A stretch of 32,331 bases of DNA from the NCBI GenBank assembly GCA_913056225.1, contig CAJXMQ010000003.1:1-32331 (forward strand), in the 5' to 3' direction. Source of the stretch: an uncultured Micrococcales bacterium. GTDB taxonomy: Bacteria > Actinomycetota > Actinomycetes > Actinomycetales > Microbacteriaceae. Each line of letters begins with the position of its first letter. Within the stretch, counting starts at the first letter, position 1. A model generated the notes under the pieces. The model was not told the DNA's origin and made no database searches. It saw only the letters and a program-made list of their open reading frames with translations. Positions 22,790-31,359 of this stretch are shown piece after piece. A program made the position numbers and the translations under genes.

Positions 22790-23946
22790 GCCTGCACCGC
22801 CTTTGGCTTGGGAAGCCTAAATAGCGATCTGACCAAAGGAGGCGCGGCTATGAACAAAACAATGGTGGACTGAACAACTAACACAATGTCCACTGGCACA
22901 CCTTGGTTGGCCTGCATCAAAACTGCTCCCGAGCGCAAGCCTCCGAACAGAATTCCAGCTGCCAGCACCCCGAATGGATTGTTTCGACCCAACAGAGCAA
23001 CCGTGATTGCATCAAAGCCAAATGTTGCACTGATGCCCACCGTTAGCTGCCGATCAGCACCCAGGACCTGACTTGCGCCTGCCATCCCCGCCAAGCCACC
23101 ACTCACCGCCATCACCAAGATGTAGGTAAGGGGAATGTTGATACCAGCTGTTCTCGCAGCCGAAGGGTTATAACCCAAAGCCCTGAATTGGTAACCGATA
23201 GACGATCTGTGCATCAACCACCAAACTGCGACAACCATGGCCAACATGATGATGAGTCCGAAATGAAGCCTAAATCCATCACCTAAAATACCTGGCAGCC
23301 TGGAGCTTTCGGCCACTGGTGATGAGATCGGGTTTACCTGGTTTGGTGCTTGAAACACAGGTGTTTTCAATAAATAAGTGAGCAGAAGCAAAGCCACATA
23401 GTTGAACATGATTGTTACAACGACTTCGTTTGCACCGGTTGTCGCTTTCAGCAAACCAACCAGCCCTCCCCAAAGCGCTCCACCTAAAAGACCCGCCAGC
23501 ACCGCCATTGGCATGTGGATCAAAAATGGCAATTCGAAGCTCAACCCAACGTAGGCTGCAAACATTGCACCGAAGATAATTTGACCCTGGGCGCCAATGT
23601 TGAACAACCCGCTTCGGAAACTTACAGCCAGACCCAGACCGGCCAGAGTAATTGGCGTCGCATAGGCCAGAGTTTCGGTTAGGGGCTTGATCATCCCTTC
23701 TGCAGAAGATGCTTGGTAATTAAAAATCGACCCTCGGAACAAGGCATCATAGGCTCCAAACACACTATTCAGCACTGCCGAAATAGTGTCACCGGGCCTT
23801 GAAAAGAAATACCCACTTGCTTGCTGAACCTCTTCATTTGCAAATGCAATCAAGATGCCGCCGAATAAGAAGCTGGCCAAAACAGCGAATATTGGGATTA
23901 CTGCATTTCCACTGAAGATTTCTCTGACTAGGTTTTGCTGTTTCAT
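22786..23946 (-). CDS. nupP: Nucleoside ABC transporter permease (NupP-like)
   Basis: Second permease of the importer, 386 residues with about nine or ten hydrophobic segments. Family stretches are SFRSGLFNIGAQGQIIFGAMF and VSGGLAGMAGASQVLG, followed by GFDAITVALLGRNNPFGV. The ATG overlaps the ATPase stop (ATGA), so it is translated in tandem with it. Substrate specificity is inferred from the salvage genes downstream and the BMP lipoprotein upstream. Confidence 0.89.
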   Translation of the reverse strand: MKQQNLVREIFSGNAVIPIFAVLASFLFGGILIAFANEEVQQASGYFFSRPGDTISAVLNSVFGAYDALFRGSIFNYQASSAEGMIKPLTETLAYATPITLAGLGLAVSFRSGLFNIGAQGQIIFGAMFAAYVGLSFELPFLIHMPMAVLAGLLGGALWGGLVGLLKATTGANEVVVTIMFNYVALLLLTYLLKTPVFQAPNQVNPISSPVAESSRLPGILGDGFRLHFGLIIMLAMVVAVWWLMHRSSIGYQFRALGYNPSAARTAGINIPLTYILVMAVSGGLAGMAGASQVLGADRQLTVGISATFGFDAITVALLGRNNPFGVLAAGILFGGLRSGAVLMQANQGVPVDIVLVVQSTIVLFIAAPPLVRSLFRLPKPKAVQA

Positions 23947-25442
23947 GCGCTGATTCCAGCCATTAGTTTTCCAAGCTCTTCTCTTGGTGTTTCGGGGCTC
24001 ACGATTCCAACAATCTTGCCCTTGTACATAACCGCCACCCGGTCCCCAAGCTGAGTTGCTTCATCTAATTCGGTGGCGATGATAACCACCGGGATTCCAG
24101 AATCCCTGGCGGCAACAATTTGTTCGTGCACAAATTCAATCGAGCCAACATCCAAACCTCTTGTCGGCTGCGAGGCGACTAGAAGCTTCAGGTCTCTTGA
24201 AAGCTCTCTTGCCAAAACGACTTTTTGCTGGTTTCCCCCAGACAATTGTCTTGCCTTGCTAAAAATACTCTGGGCTCTTATGTCATAAGATTTCAGCTTT
24301 TCCTCTGCAAACTCATGCAGCTTTTTCAATTGAAGTTGAATTCCTTTGGCAAAAGGTGGTCTGTCACTTCTGTCCAACATCAGGTTCTCGGCAATTGTGA
24401 AATCTGCAACAAGGCCATCTTCGGTCCTGTCTTCTGGCACAAAGCCAACGCCCGAATCAAGGACATTTTTCACAGACCTGCCGAGAAGCTCTTTTCCCTC
24501 GAGCTTGATTGAGCCAGACACCTTGTCCTGAATACCCAGTATGGATTCAGCTAATTCTGTCTGACCATTTCCCTGAACCCCAGCAATCACAAAAATTTCT
24601 CCACGCTGAACCTCGAAGCTGACATCATCCAACACCTTGCTTCCCTGCGCAGAGAATGCAGTCAGATTCTTCACCTGAAAACTTGCCTCGCCAAGTTGTG
24701 CGGGTTGCTTGTCAACGGATAGATCCACCTCGCGCCCAACCATCATTGACGCAAGTTGCTCGCTGCTGTCAGATGGTTTGGCCTGCCCCACAACCTTGCC
24801 CAAGCGGATCACGGTTATTTTGTCAGCCACTTCCTTCACCTCACGAAGCTTGTGTGTGATGAAGACGATGGCTTTCCCTTCGTCCTTGAGCTGACGCATA
24901 ATTTGCATCAATTCATCAGTCTCCTGCGGGGTTAACACAGCAGTGGGCTCATCAAAAATCAAAACCTGCGCATCACTGATCAGAGCCTTGATGATCTCAA
25001 CTCTTTGCTGAACACCAACTGGCAAATCTCCAACAACTGCATCGGGGTCGATATCAAAACCAAATCTTTCACTGATTTCTCTAACCAGTTCTCTTGCTTT
25101 GTCCACATCTAAAAAGCCCAAGGCTTTTGTTGGCTCGTGTCCAAGAATCACGTTTTCGGCGACTGTAAAAACTGGTATGAGCATGAAATGCTGGTGCACC
25201 ATTCCGATGCCGGCTTTCATGGCTTCGCCGGGACCCGCAAAAACGGTGGGCTTGCCATCTAGGACTATCTCTCCACCGTCGGCTTGATAAAGCCCATATA
25301 AAACGTTCATCAGGGTTGATTTGCCAGCACCGTTTTCCCCGAGCAAGCAGTGAATTTCGCCAGACTCGGCAACTAAATCAATTTGATCATTGGCTGTGAA
25401 GTCACCGAATTTTTTGGTGATTCCCTTCAGCTCAAGTCTCAT
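23943..25442 (-). CDS. nupO: Nucleoside ABC transporter ATPase, two ABC domains
   Basis: Cytoplasmic ATPase of 499 residues that powers the two permeases. First ABC domain: Walker A GENGAGKST (35-43), signature-like LPVGVQQR (140-147), Walker B LIFDEPT (161-167). Second domain: degenerate Walker A GVQGNGQTE (288-296), intact signature LSGGNQQK (400-407), and Walker B region ASQPTRGLD (423-431) with Gln in place of the catalytic Glu. One active and one degenerate site is the normal pattern for sugar/nucleoside ATPases of this type. ATG at 25442 with AGGGA upstream. A terminator hairpin separates it from the upstream BMP gene. Confidence 0.93.
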   Translation of the reverse strand: MRLELKGITKKFGDFTANDQIDLVAESGEIHCLLGENGAGKSTLMNVLYGLYQADGGEIVLDGKPTVFAGPGEAMKAGIGMVHQHFMLIPVFTVAENVILGHEPTKALGFLDVDKARELVREISERFGFDIDPDAVVGDLPVGVQQRVEIIKALISDAQVLIFDEPTAVLTPQETDELMQIMRQLKDEGKAIVFITHKLREVKEVADKITVIRLGKVVGQAKPSDSSEQLASMMVGREVDLSVDKQPAQLGEASFQVKNLTAFSAQGSKVLDDVSFEVQRGEIFVIAGVQGNGQTELAESILGIQDKVSGSIKLEGKELLGRSVKNVLDSGVGFVPEDRTEDGLVADFTIAENLMLDRSDRPPFAKGIQLQLKKLHEFAEEKLKSYDIRAQSIFSKARQLSGGNQQKVVLARELSRDLKLLVASQPTRGLDVGSIEFVHEQIVAARDSGIPVVIIATELDEATQLGDRVAVMYKGKIVGIVSPETPREELGKLMAGISA

Positions 25443-25493
25443 CTTTGATCCCTACTCTTTAGCGCGCTTGAACAGCATACAGCCGAAAATAAA

Positions 25494-25523
25494 AGGGTCG
25501 GGAGCAACTAAGCCCCCGACCCT
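25494..25523 (-). terminator. Intercistronic terminator between the BMP gene and the ABC genes
   Basis: AGGGTCGGG (25494-25502) and CCCGACCCT (25515-25523) form a perfect 9-bp GC-rich stem with a 12-nt loop. On the minus strand the stem is followed by TTTATTTTC, a U-rich tail. It lies 17 nt after the BMP stop and about 50 nt before the ATPase start. Partial read-through would give much more binding protein than ATPase and permeases. Confidence 0.8.
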
Positions 25524-25540
25524 CTCAAGAAACTAAATAA

Positions 25541-26695
25541 TTAGTTTTTGTAAAGCGAGTTGACTACCAACTCACCTGAGATGATCTGGTCAGTCAAAGC
25601 TTCTAGCGCTGTCTGAATACCATCTGGGTATGCAACCTCGTGCTCTGGGCTGATACGAACACCGCCGTTGGCCAAATTGCCAACGTACTGGTTCTCATCG
25701 CCACCAACGAAGGTGCCGTCAAGACCACTCTGAATCACGTTGAATACAGCGTCACTCATCTTCTTCTCGATGCTTGTCAGAATGTTCTGCTTGTATTCTG
25801 CGTGAGCTTCTAGGTTGTACCAGTCGCTATCCACACCAATTAGCAGCACTCCCTCGGAGTCCAAAGATGCCTGTCCGGTTCCCTGACCAACAGGTCCGGC
25901 CACTGGCAAGATGATGTCTGCATTCTGGTCGATGAACTGCTCTGAAAGGTTCTTACCCTTTGCAATGTCAGAGAAGTCACCTGTAGCGCTCCAGTTTGCC
26001 TGGTCCTCATCTGTTGCACCCAGAACTGAAACATCGGTTCCGTTTTCGGCGTTGTAATAGTCAACACCCTGCTTGAAGCCATCCATGAAGATAGTCACGG
26101 TTGGGAACAAGATTCCACCGTAGGTTGCCAAGGTGCCGGTCTCAGTGGTGGCAGCAGCTAGGTAACCAGCAAGGAATGCGGCCTCTGCAGTGTCGTACTG
26201 AATTGGCTTCACGTTCTCAAGGCTCAATGGGCTGAAGTCGTCGTTTGATAGACCTGAGTCAATCAATGCGAAATCGGTGTCTGGGTTAGCTAGAGCTGCA
26301 TCACGAACGGCAGTTGCCAATGCGAAGCCAACACCGAATACCATGTCACAGCCTTCACCAACCAGGCTGTCGATTGCGCTTGAGTACTCGGTCAGTGTTG
26401 CACCGGTGTTTGACTCAACCGCTGCGGTCTCAATGCCTAGCTCGCTCTCTGCACGCTGAAGACCGTTGAAGGCCTCCTCATTGAATGATGCGTCGTCAAA
26501 ACCACCCTCATCACTTACCATGCAAGCTTTGTAGTCAACGGTTTCGGTCTCAGTCTCGGTCTCTTCCGATGTGCCTGAGTCTGTTCCTTCTGCGCTCTCC
26601 TCTTCTTCTGGAGCTGCAGCGCAGCCTGCCAGAACAAGGGCGGATGCGGCTGCAAGGGCGATTCCCTTGATTGCCTTACGTGAAATTGTGCTCAC
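25541..26695 (-). CDS. nupN: BMP-family nucleoside-binding lipoprotein
   Basis: Extracytoplasmic substrate-binding lipoprotein of the basic membrane protein (PnrA-like) family, 384 residues. The signal peptide ends LVLAGC with the lipidated Cys25, followed by an acidic Glu/Ser/Thr stalk (about 29-52) and the binding domain. MVSDEGGFDDASFNEEAFNG, the VGVGFALA segment, and a GVDSDWYN/ILTS stretch are typical of the family. The GTG start at 26695 is supported by AGGAGG at 26708-26703, seven bases upstream. It heads the nucleoside cluster. Family members bind purine or mixed nucleosides; autoinducer-type or other ligands are less likely here. Confidence 0.91.
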   Translation of the reverse strand: MSTISRKAIKGIALAAASALVLAGCAAAPEEEESAEGTDSGTSEETETETETVDYKACMVSDEGGFDDASFNEEAFNGLQRAESELGIETAAVESNTGATLTEYSSAIDSLVGEGCDMVFGVGFALATAVRDAALANPDTDFALIDSGLSNDDFSPLSLENVKPIQYDTAEAAFLAGYLAAATTETGTLATYGGILFPTVTIFMDGFKQGVDYYNAENGTDVSVLGATDEDQANWSATGDFSDIAKGKNLSEQFIDQNADIILPVAGPVGQGTGQASLDSEGVLLIGVDSDWYNLEAHAEYKQNILTSIEKKMSDAVFNVIQSGLDGTFVGGDENQYVGNLANGGVRISPEHEVAYPDGIQTALEALTDQIISGELVVNSLYKN

Positions 26696-26720
26696 GAATT
26701 TTCCTCCTGAATTTTAGGTT

Positions 26721-26735
26721 GGGGCGGTTTGCCCC
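26721..26735 (-). promoter_or_regulatory. Hairpin in the leader of the BMP lipoprotein gene
   Basis: On the minus strand GGGGC-AAACC-GCCCC gives a 5-bp all-GC stem with a 5-nt loop, 12 nt upstream of the AGGAGG ribosome site. It could stabilise the 5' end of the message or be part of a control element. The stem is too short, and lacks the conserved bases, to call a purine riboswitch. Confidence 0.35.
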
Positions 26736-26820
26736 TTGAATGGCATCAGACTAGCGAATCAATCAGGTGGTTAAGAGCCTGGAAACAAAAACTTAACGAG
26801 ATTTTGATAACAATTGAGAA

Positions 26821-27924
26821 CTAAAGCAATTCATCTTTGCCACTTGCTCGCAGCGAATCAACTAAACCCTTGACCTTCTGAGCGTGCTGTTTGGTTGTGA
26901 CCAAAAGCGCATCTGGGGTGTCAACCACGATTATGTCCTCGACACCAATCAGAGCGATCAACTTGTCGTTTTCACTTACCAAAATTCCACTGGAGGAATC
27001 ACTCAGCACCTTTGCCTTACCCAGCACCGCCAAGTTGCCACTCCGCCCCTGTGACTGAAGCTCGGCAATTGCGGCAAAATCTCCAACGTCATGCCACTCA
27101 AAGCTTGCGGGAACACATGCCACCAAACCCTTTTTGGCGGCAGGCTCGGCAACCGAGTAATCGATTGCTACTTTTTTCAATCCATTCCATGATTTCACTG
27201 ACTCTTTATCAAATCCACCGCTGAGAATTTTCTCCGCCAGAGCATCAATTGACTTGGCAAGCTCCGGCTCAGACTCTGCCAGAACTTCCAGCATCAGCTG
27301 GGCGGGCGCAATGTACATACCTGCATTCCAGAGATAGTCAGGGCTTTGAAAATACTTCTTTGCCTTGTTTATAGATGGCTTTTCAATAAACTCCTGCACC
27401 TGCAACGCTGAATCAAACCCTTGGATCGACTCGGTTGTTTTCACATAACCGAAAGCAGTTGATGGCTCGGTGGGGTTTACGCCAATGGTCACAATCTTTC
27501 CGGTCTTGGCAACCTCGATTGCCTCTCTCACGGCCAGTTCAAATTTGTCAGTCTCGTGAATAACGTGATCAGCAGCGAACGACCCGATGATCACATCGCC
27601 GTGACGCTTGGATAAAACCGCTGCGGCCAATGCGATGGCCGCTGTTGACTCTCTAGGAGATGGCTCCAGCAGAAGATTTTCTGGACTGAGACTTGGAAGC
27701 TGTTCACTCACATGGGATGCGTGTGTGGAGCCTGTGACAACGGCGATGTTGTCTCCGCAGATTGGAACCAGTCGATCCCATGTGTCTTGCAAAAGAGTCT
27801 GGCCACTGCCAGTTAGATCGTGTAAAAATTTTGGCGCGCTGGCCCTGGATAGAGGCCAAAGCCTGGAGCCAATTCCACCCGCTGGAATGACAGCGTAGAA
27901 GTTTGCGTCTGTTTGCATATCCAT
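26821..27924 (-). CDS. manC: Mannose-1-phosphate guanylyltransferase
   Basis: Makes GDP-mannose from mannose-1-phosphate and GTP for glycolipid and wall polysaccharide synthesis. It has the nucleotidyltransferase motif PAGGIGSRLWPLSRASAPKF (residues 14-33), FAADHVI, VQEFIEKPSI and YLWNAGMYIAP. At 367 residues it is the short form without a C-terminal phosphomannose isomerase domain. The ATG at 27924 has no ribosome site; a TACATT box (27941-27936) about 11 nt upstream would fit a near-leaderless transcript. A second ATG lies two codons downstream. Divergent from sdhC and followed by 125 nt leading to the BMP gene. Confidence 0.92.
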   Translation of the reverse strand: MDMQTDANFYAVIPAGGIGSRLWPLSRASAPKFLHDLTGSGQTLLQDTWDRLVPICGDNIAVVTGSTHASHVSEQLPSLSPENLLLEPSPRESTAAIALAAAVLSKRHGDVIIGSFAADHVIHETDKFELAVREAIEVAKTGKIVTIGVNPTEPSTAFGYVKTTESIQGFDSALQVQEFIEKPSINKAKKYFQSPDYLWNAGMYIAPAQLMLEVLAESEPELAKSIDALAEKILSGGFDKESVKSWNGLKKVAIDYSVAEPAAKKGLVACVPASFEWHDVGDFAAIAELQSQGRSGNLAVLGKAKVLSDSSSGILVSENDKLIALIGVEDIIVVDTPDALLVTTKQHAQKVKGLVDSLRASGKDELL

Positions 27925-27969
27925 AGGCTATCGAGAATGTAACAAAGGTGGTCAAGCTGGAAAAATTAT

Positions 27970-27997
27970 TTGCGCGACTCGGTTAGACTTTTACAAA
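27970..27997 (+). promoter_or_regulatory. Possible sdh operon promoter
   Basis: TTGCGC (27970-27975) and TACAAA (27992-27997) are spaced by 16 nt, placing the transcript start near 28004, just before the GGAGG ribosome site (28006-28010). TAGACT at 27984-27989 is an alternative -10 box. Only a motif match. Confidence 0.3.
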
Positions 27998-28016
27998 AGA
28001 ACCTTGGAGGCAATTA

Positions 28017-28394
28017 ATGTCTGTTGTGCCGGCAGGGACCCTCTACCGAGGAAAGGTGGGGATGTGGTCCTGGGTGTTACATCGAGTTAGCGGTGTGGCG
28101 ATTTTCTTTTTCTTGCTCGTTCATGTTTTGGACACAGCCCTAGTGAGGGTTTCACCAGAGGCCTACGACATTGTTATTCAGTCCTATAAGACACCAATCA
28201 TCGGTCTTGCTGAGCTTGGGTTGGTCGGAGCGATTTTGTTCCACGGACTTAACGGTGTTCGCATCATCTTGGTGGACTTTTGGTCCAAAGGAACCAGATA
28301 CCAAAACGTCATGTTTTGGATTGTTTTGGTCTTGGCTATCGGTATCACCGCATACTTCACCCCAGGTCACTTAGACAGAATTTTGGAGTTCTAG
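28017..28394 (+). CDS. sdhC: Succinate dehydrogenase cytochrome b subunit SdhC
   Basis: Membrane anchor subunit of complex II, 125 residues with three membrane helices (about 22-42, 62-84, 97-115). LHRVSGVAIFFFLLVHVLDT and LFHGLNGVRIILVDF carry conserved histidines (His22, His36, His76); His36 and/or His76 are candidate heme ligands. ATG with a GGAGG ribosome site six bases upstream. First gene of sdhCDAB. Confidence 0.92.
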   Translation: MSVVPAGTLYRGKVGMWSWVLHRVSGVAIFFFLLVHVLDTALVRVSPEAYDIVIQSYKTPIIGLAELGLVGAILFHGLNGVRIILVDFWSKGTRYQNVMFWIVLVLAIGITAYFTPGHLDRILEF

Positions 28395-28401
28395 GAGAGA
28401 T

Positions 28402-28851
28402 ATGTCAGTTCAAATTGAAATTCCAAATTCCCCAAGGAAGCAAAGAGTAACCAACTGGGAAAAATACGGTTGGCTCTACATGAGAATCAGTGGTCCTCTA
28501 CTGATCGTTCTAATTTTCACCCACGTCTTTGTAAACCTCTTCACCGGCGAAGGCATCAAGCAGATTGACTTTGCTTTCGTTGCTGGCAAATGGGCAGACC
28601 CGTTCTGGCAGTGGTGGGATGTTTCAATGCTTTGGTTGGCGCTGATTCACGGAACCCTGGGAATGCGCACAATCATCAATGACTACACCGAAAAGCCCAA
28701 GCTGAGAACAAGCCTGGTGGGCACTCTTTGGAGCGTCTCTGGAGCACTTATCTTGCTTGGCACCCTGGTTGTATTCACCTTCGACCCTTGCCCAGCAACG
28801 GCCGACCCAAACCTATTACCCTCTTTCTGCGAAGCGATTGCGAGCAACTAA
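28402..28851 (+). CDS. sdhD: Succinate dehydrogenase membrane anchor SdhD
   Basis: Second hydrophobic anchor of complex II, 149 residues with three membrane helices (about 28-48, 72-95, 106-127). WLYMRISGPLLIVLIFTHVF and LIHGTLGMRTIINDY give conserved histidines His41 and His83, likely in heme/quinone binding. AGGAG lies just upstream of the ATG; the gene starts 7 nt after sdhC and its TAA abuts the sdhA ATG (TAAATG). Confidence 0.9.
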   Translation: MSVQIEIPNSPRKQRVTNWEKYGWLYMRISGPLLIVLIFTHVFVNLFTGEGIKQIDFAFVAGKWADPFWQWWDVSMLWLALIHGTLGMRTIINDYTEKPKLRTSLVGTLWSVSGALILLGTLVVFTFDPCPATADPNLLPSFCEAIASN

Positions 28852-30621
28852 ATGACAAAAGTCCACCACCACGAGTTTGATGTAGTAATTGTTGGCGCTG
28901 GTGGCGCCGGCATGCGAGCAGCTATTGAAGCTGGCCCCCACGCCAAAACCGCGGTTATCTCCAAACTGTTTCCAACCCGAAGCCACACAGGTGCTGCCCA
29001 AGGTGGCATGGCAGCAGCCCTCGCGAACGTCGAAGAGGACAGCTGGGAGTGGCACACCTTTGACACGGTGAAGGGTGGCGATTACCTGGTTGATCAGGAT
29101 GCTGCAGAGATCCTTGCCAAAGAATCAGTGCAGGCGGTTATCGACCTAGAAAACATGGGACTCCCTTTCAACAGAACCCCTGATGGAAAAATTGACCAGA
29201 GGCGTTTTGGAGGCCACACCCGTGACCACGGTAAAGCTCCGGTTAGACGAAGTTGTTATGCAGCTGACCGCACCGGTCACATGATTTTGCAGACCCTTTA
29301 CCAAACCTGCGTCAAGCTGGGAATTGAGTTTTTCAATGAGTTCTATGTTCTAGACATGGTGATGACCGAGGTTGATGGTCAAGAAGTTCCAGCAGCTGTG
29401 GTTGCTTATGATCTGGCAACCGGAGAGCTTCACATCGTCCGCGGTAAGAGCATTGTTTATGCAACTGGGGGCTTTGGAAAGATTTTCAAAACAACTTCTA
29501 ACGCGCACACCCTCACAGGAGATGGAATTGGCATCATCTGGAGAAAAGGCTTGCCCCTTGAAGACATGGAGTTTTACCAATTTCACCCAACCGGTTTGGC
29601 CGGTCTTGGGATCCTGCTTTCAGAAGCGGCCCGAGGTGAGGGTGGAATTCTAAGAAATGCCCAGGGTGAGAGATTCATGGAGCGTTATGCCCCGACCATT
29701 AAAGACCTTGCTCCTCGTGACATGGTTGCTCGAGCAATGGCCAATGAAGTTCGTGAGGGACGTGGTGGTGGACCAAACAAGGATTACGTCTTCCTTGACC
29801 TCACCCACCTGGAACCTGCTGTAATTGATGCAAAATTGCCTGACATCACCGAGTTTGCAAGAACTTATTTGGGTGTTGAGCCATACACCGAGCCAGTTCC
29901 GGTTTTCCCAACAGCTCACTACGCCATGGGTGGAATTCCAACAAACATCAAAGCCGAGGTGCTTAGCGATAATGACACCGTGATTCCAGGGCTGTATGCA
30001 GCTGGTGAGTGTGCATGCGTGAGTGTTCACGGAGCCAACCGTCTGGGAACCAACTCACTGTTGGACATCAACGTCTTCGGTAAGCGAGCAGGAATCTATG
30101 CGGTGGAGTATGCAAAGACTGCAACTCTTCCTCCTTTGCCGGAAAATGCAGAGGCCGATGTTGTGAAGCTTCTGGAGCAGGTCAGGTCTTCAACCGGCGA
30201 CGAGAAGGTAGCTGTTCTTCGCCGTGAGTTGCAGGACACCATGGATGCAAATGCTCAGGTTTACAGAACCGAAGAGAGCTTGAACGAGGCTCTGAACAAG
30301 ATTACTGAACTAAGAGAGCGTTATAAAAACATCTCCATTCAGGACTACGGACAGAGGTTCAACACCGACCTTCTAGAGGCGGTGGAACTCGGATTCTTGT
30401 TGGATTTGGCTGAGGTATTGGCCTATGCATCAAGGGAGAGAAGAGAAAGTCGCGGAGGTCACTTCCGCGAGGATTACCTTGACCGCAATGACGATAAGTT
30501 CATGATGCACTCAATGCTGTATAAAGAGGGCGAACCAACTGGCGAAATCGGAGCTGGAATCCGAGTCGGCTGGAAACCAGTGGTTATCACCAACTACCAG
30601 CCAATGGAAAGAAAATACTAA
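28852..30621 (+). CDS. sdhA: Succinate dehydrogenase flavoprotein subunit SdhA
   Basis: Oxidises succinate to fumarate on covalently bound FAD. The 589 residues contain the Rossmann motif VVIVGAGGAGMRAA (11-24), the FAD-linking His45 in RSHTGAAQGG, the substrate-domain FHPTG, and HYAMGGIPTN, ANRLGTNSLLD near the FAD ribityl site. The C-terminal helical domain includes RRESRGGHFREDY. It sits between sdhD and sdhB with zero-nt junctions on both sides (TAAATG), implying coupled translation. Confidence 0.96.
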   Translation: MTKVHHHEFDVVIVGAGGAGMRAAIEAGPHAKTAVISKLFPTRSHTGAAQGGMAAALANVEEDSWEWHTFDTVKGGDYLVDQDAAEILAKESVQAVIDLENMGLPFNRTPDGKIDQRRFGGHTRDHGKAPVRRSCYAADRTGHMILQTLYQTCVKLGIEFFNEFYVLDMVMTEVDGQEVPAAVVAYDLATGELHIVRGKSIVYATGGFGKIFKTTSNAHTLTGDGIGIIWRKGLPLEDMEFYQFHPTGLAGLGILLSEAARGEGGILRNAQGERFMERYAPTIKDLAPRDMVARAMANEVREGRGGGPNKDYVFLDLTHLEPAVIDAKLPDITEFARTYLGVEPYTEPVPVFPTAHYAMGGIPTNIKAEVLSDNDTVIPGLYAAGECACVSVHGANRLGTNSLLDINVFGKRAGIYAVEYAKTATLPPLPENAEADVVKLLEQVRSSTGDEKVAVLRRELQDTMDANAQVYRTEESLNEALNKITELRERYKNISIQDYGQRFNTDLLEAVELGFLLDLAEVLAYASRERRESRGGHFREDYLDRNDDKFMMHSMLYKEGEPTGEIGAGIRVGWKPVVITNYQPMERKY

Positions 30622-31359
30622 ATGTCAGAAGTAAAAGAAATTGCTGAGATCCCCTCATTCACGGTAACTCTTAGCATTCGCAGATTCGACCCTGAAAAAA
30701 GCGAAGAGGCCAGCTGGGAAGAATTCCAAGTGGAAATGCACTCAACAGACAGGGTGCTCGATGCGCTTCACAAGATTAAGTGGGAGCAGGACGGTTCACT
30801 TACCTTCCGACGCTCTTGTGCTCACGGTGTTTGTGGCTCGGATGCGGTCCGCATCAACGGAAGAAACAGACTTGCCTGCAAGACGCTTATCAAAGACCTA
30901 GACATCAACTCGACCATCACCGTTGAACCCATCAAGGGTCTCCCTGTTGAAAAAGATCTAGTAGTCGACATGAACCCCTTCTACCAGGCCTATAAAGACA
31001 TCAATCCATTCTTGCTGGCCAATGACAAGCCAGAAAAAGAGAGACTGCAGTCTCCTGAGGATCGTGCTCGTTATGACGACACCACCAAGTGCATTCTTTG
31101 CGCCGCCTGCACAACTTCTTGCCCAGTTTTCTGGACAGATGGTCAGTACTTCGGACCAGCAGCCATCGTGAATGCCCACCGCTTTATTTTTGACTCCCGT
31201 GATGAGCAAGCTGACCTGAGGTTAGACATCCTGAATGACAAAGAGGGTGTTTGGCGTTGCAGGACTACTTTCAACTGCACCGAAGCGTGCCCTAGAGGTA
31301 TTGAGGTAACCAAAGCTATTGCAGAGGTAAAACAGGCAATCCTCCGAGGAAAGCCCTAA
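30622..31359 (+). CDS. sdhB: Succinate dehydrogenase iron-sulfur subunit SdhB
   Basis: Passes electrons from FAD to quinone through three clusters. 2Fe-2S: Cys66, Cys71, Asp74 and Cys86 (CAHGVCGSD, with Asp replacing Cys as in E. coli SdhB). 4Fe-4S: Cys157, Cys160, Cys163 with Cys223. 3Fe-4S: Cys167, Cys213 and Cys219. All expected ligands are present; length 245 is normal. The stop overlaps the ATG of the Rieske gene (TAATG), which is not a usual sdh operon member. Confidence 0.96.
   Translation: MSEVKEIAEIPSFTVTLSIRRFDPEKSEEASWEEFQVEMHSTDRVLDALHKIKWEQDGSLTFRRSCAHGVCGSDAVRINGRNRLACKTLIKDLDINSTITVEPIKGLPVEKDLVVDMNPFYQAYKDINPFLLANDKPEKERLQSPEDRARYDDTTKCILCAACTTSCPVFWTDGQYFGPAAIVNAHRFIFDSRDEQADLRLDILNDKEGVWRCRTTFNCTEACPRGIEVTKAIAEVKQAILRGKP

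Noticed and set aside
23943..25442. Degenerate second Walker A in the ABC ATPase as a sign of gene decay
   Set aside because: One degenerate P-loop with an intact LSGGQ-type motif is normal in this family of fused ATPases.
26721..26735. Purine riboswitch upstream of the BMP gene
   Set aside because: No three-way junction or conserved core bases; only a 5-bp hairpin is visible.
29650..30030. 126-codon frame antisense to sdhA
   Set aside because: Inside a fully conserved flavoprotein gene; composition is that of a shadow frame.
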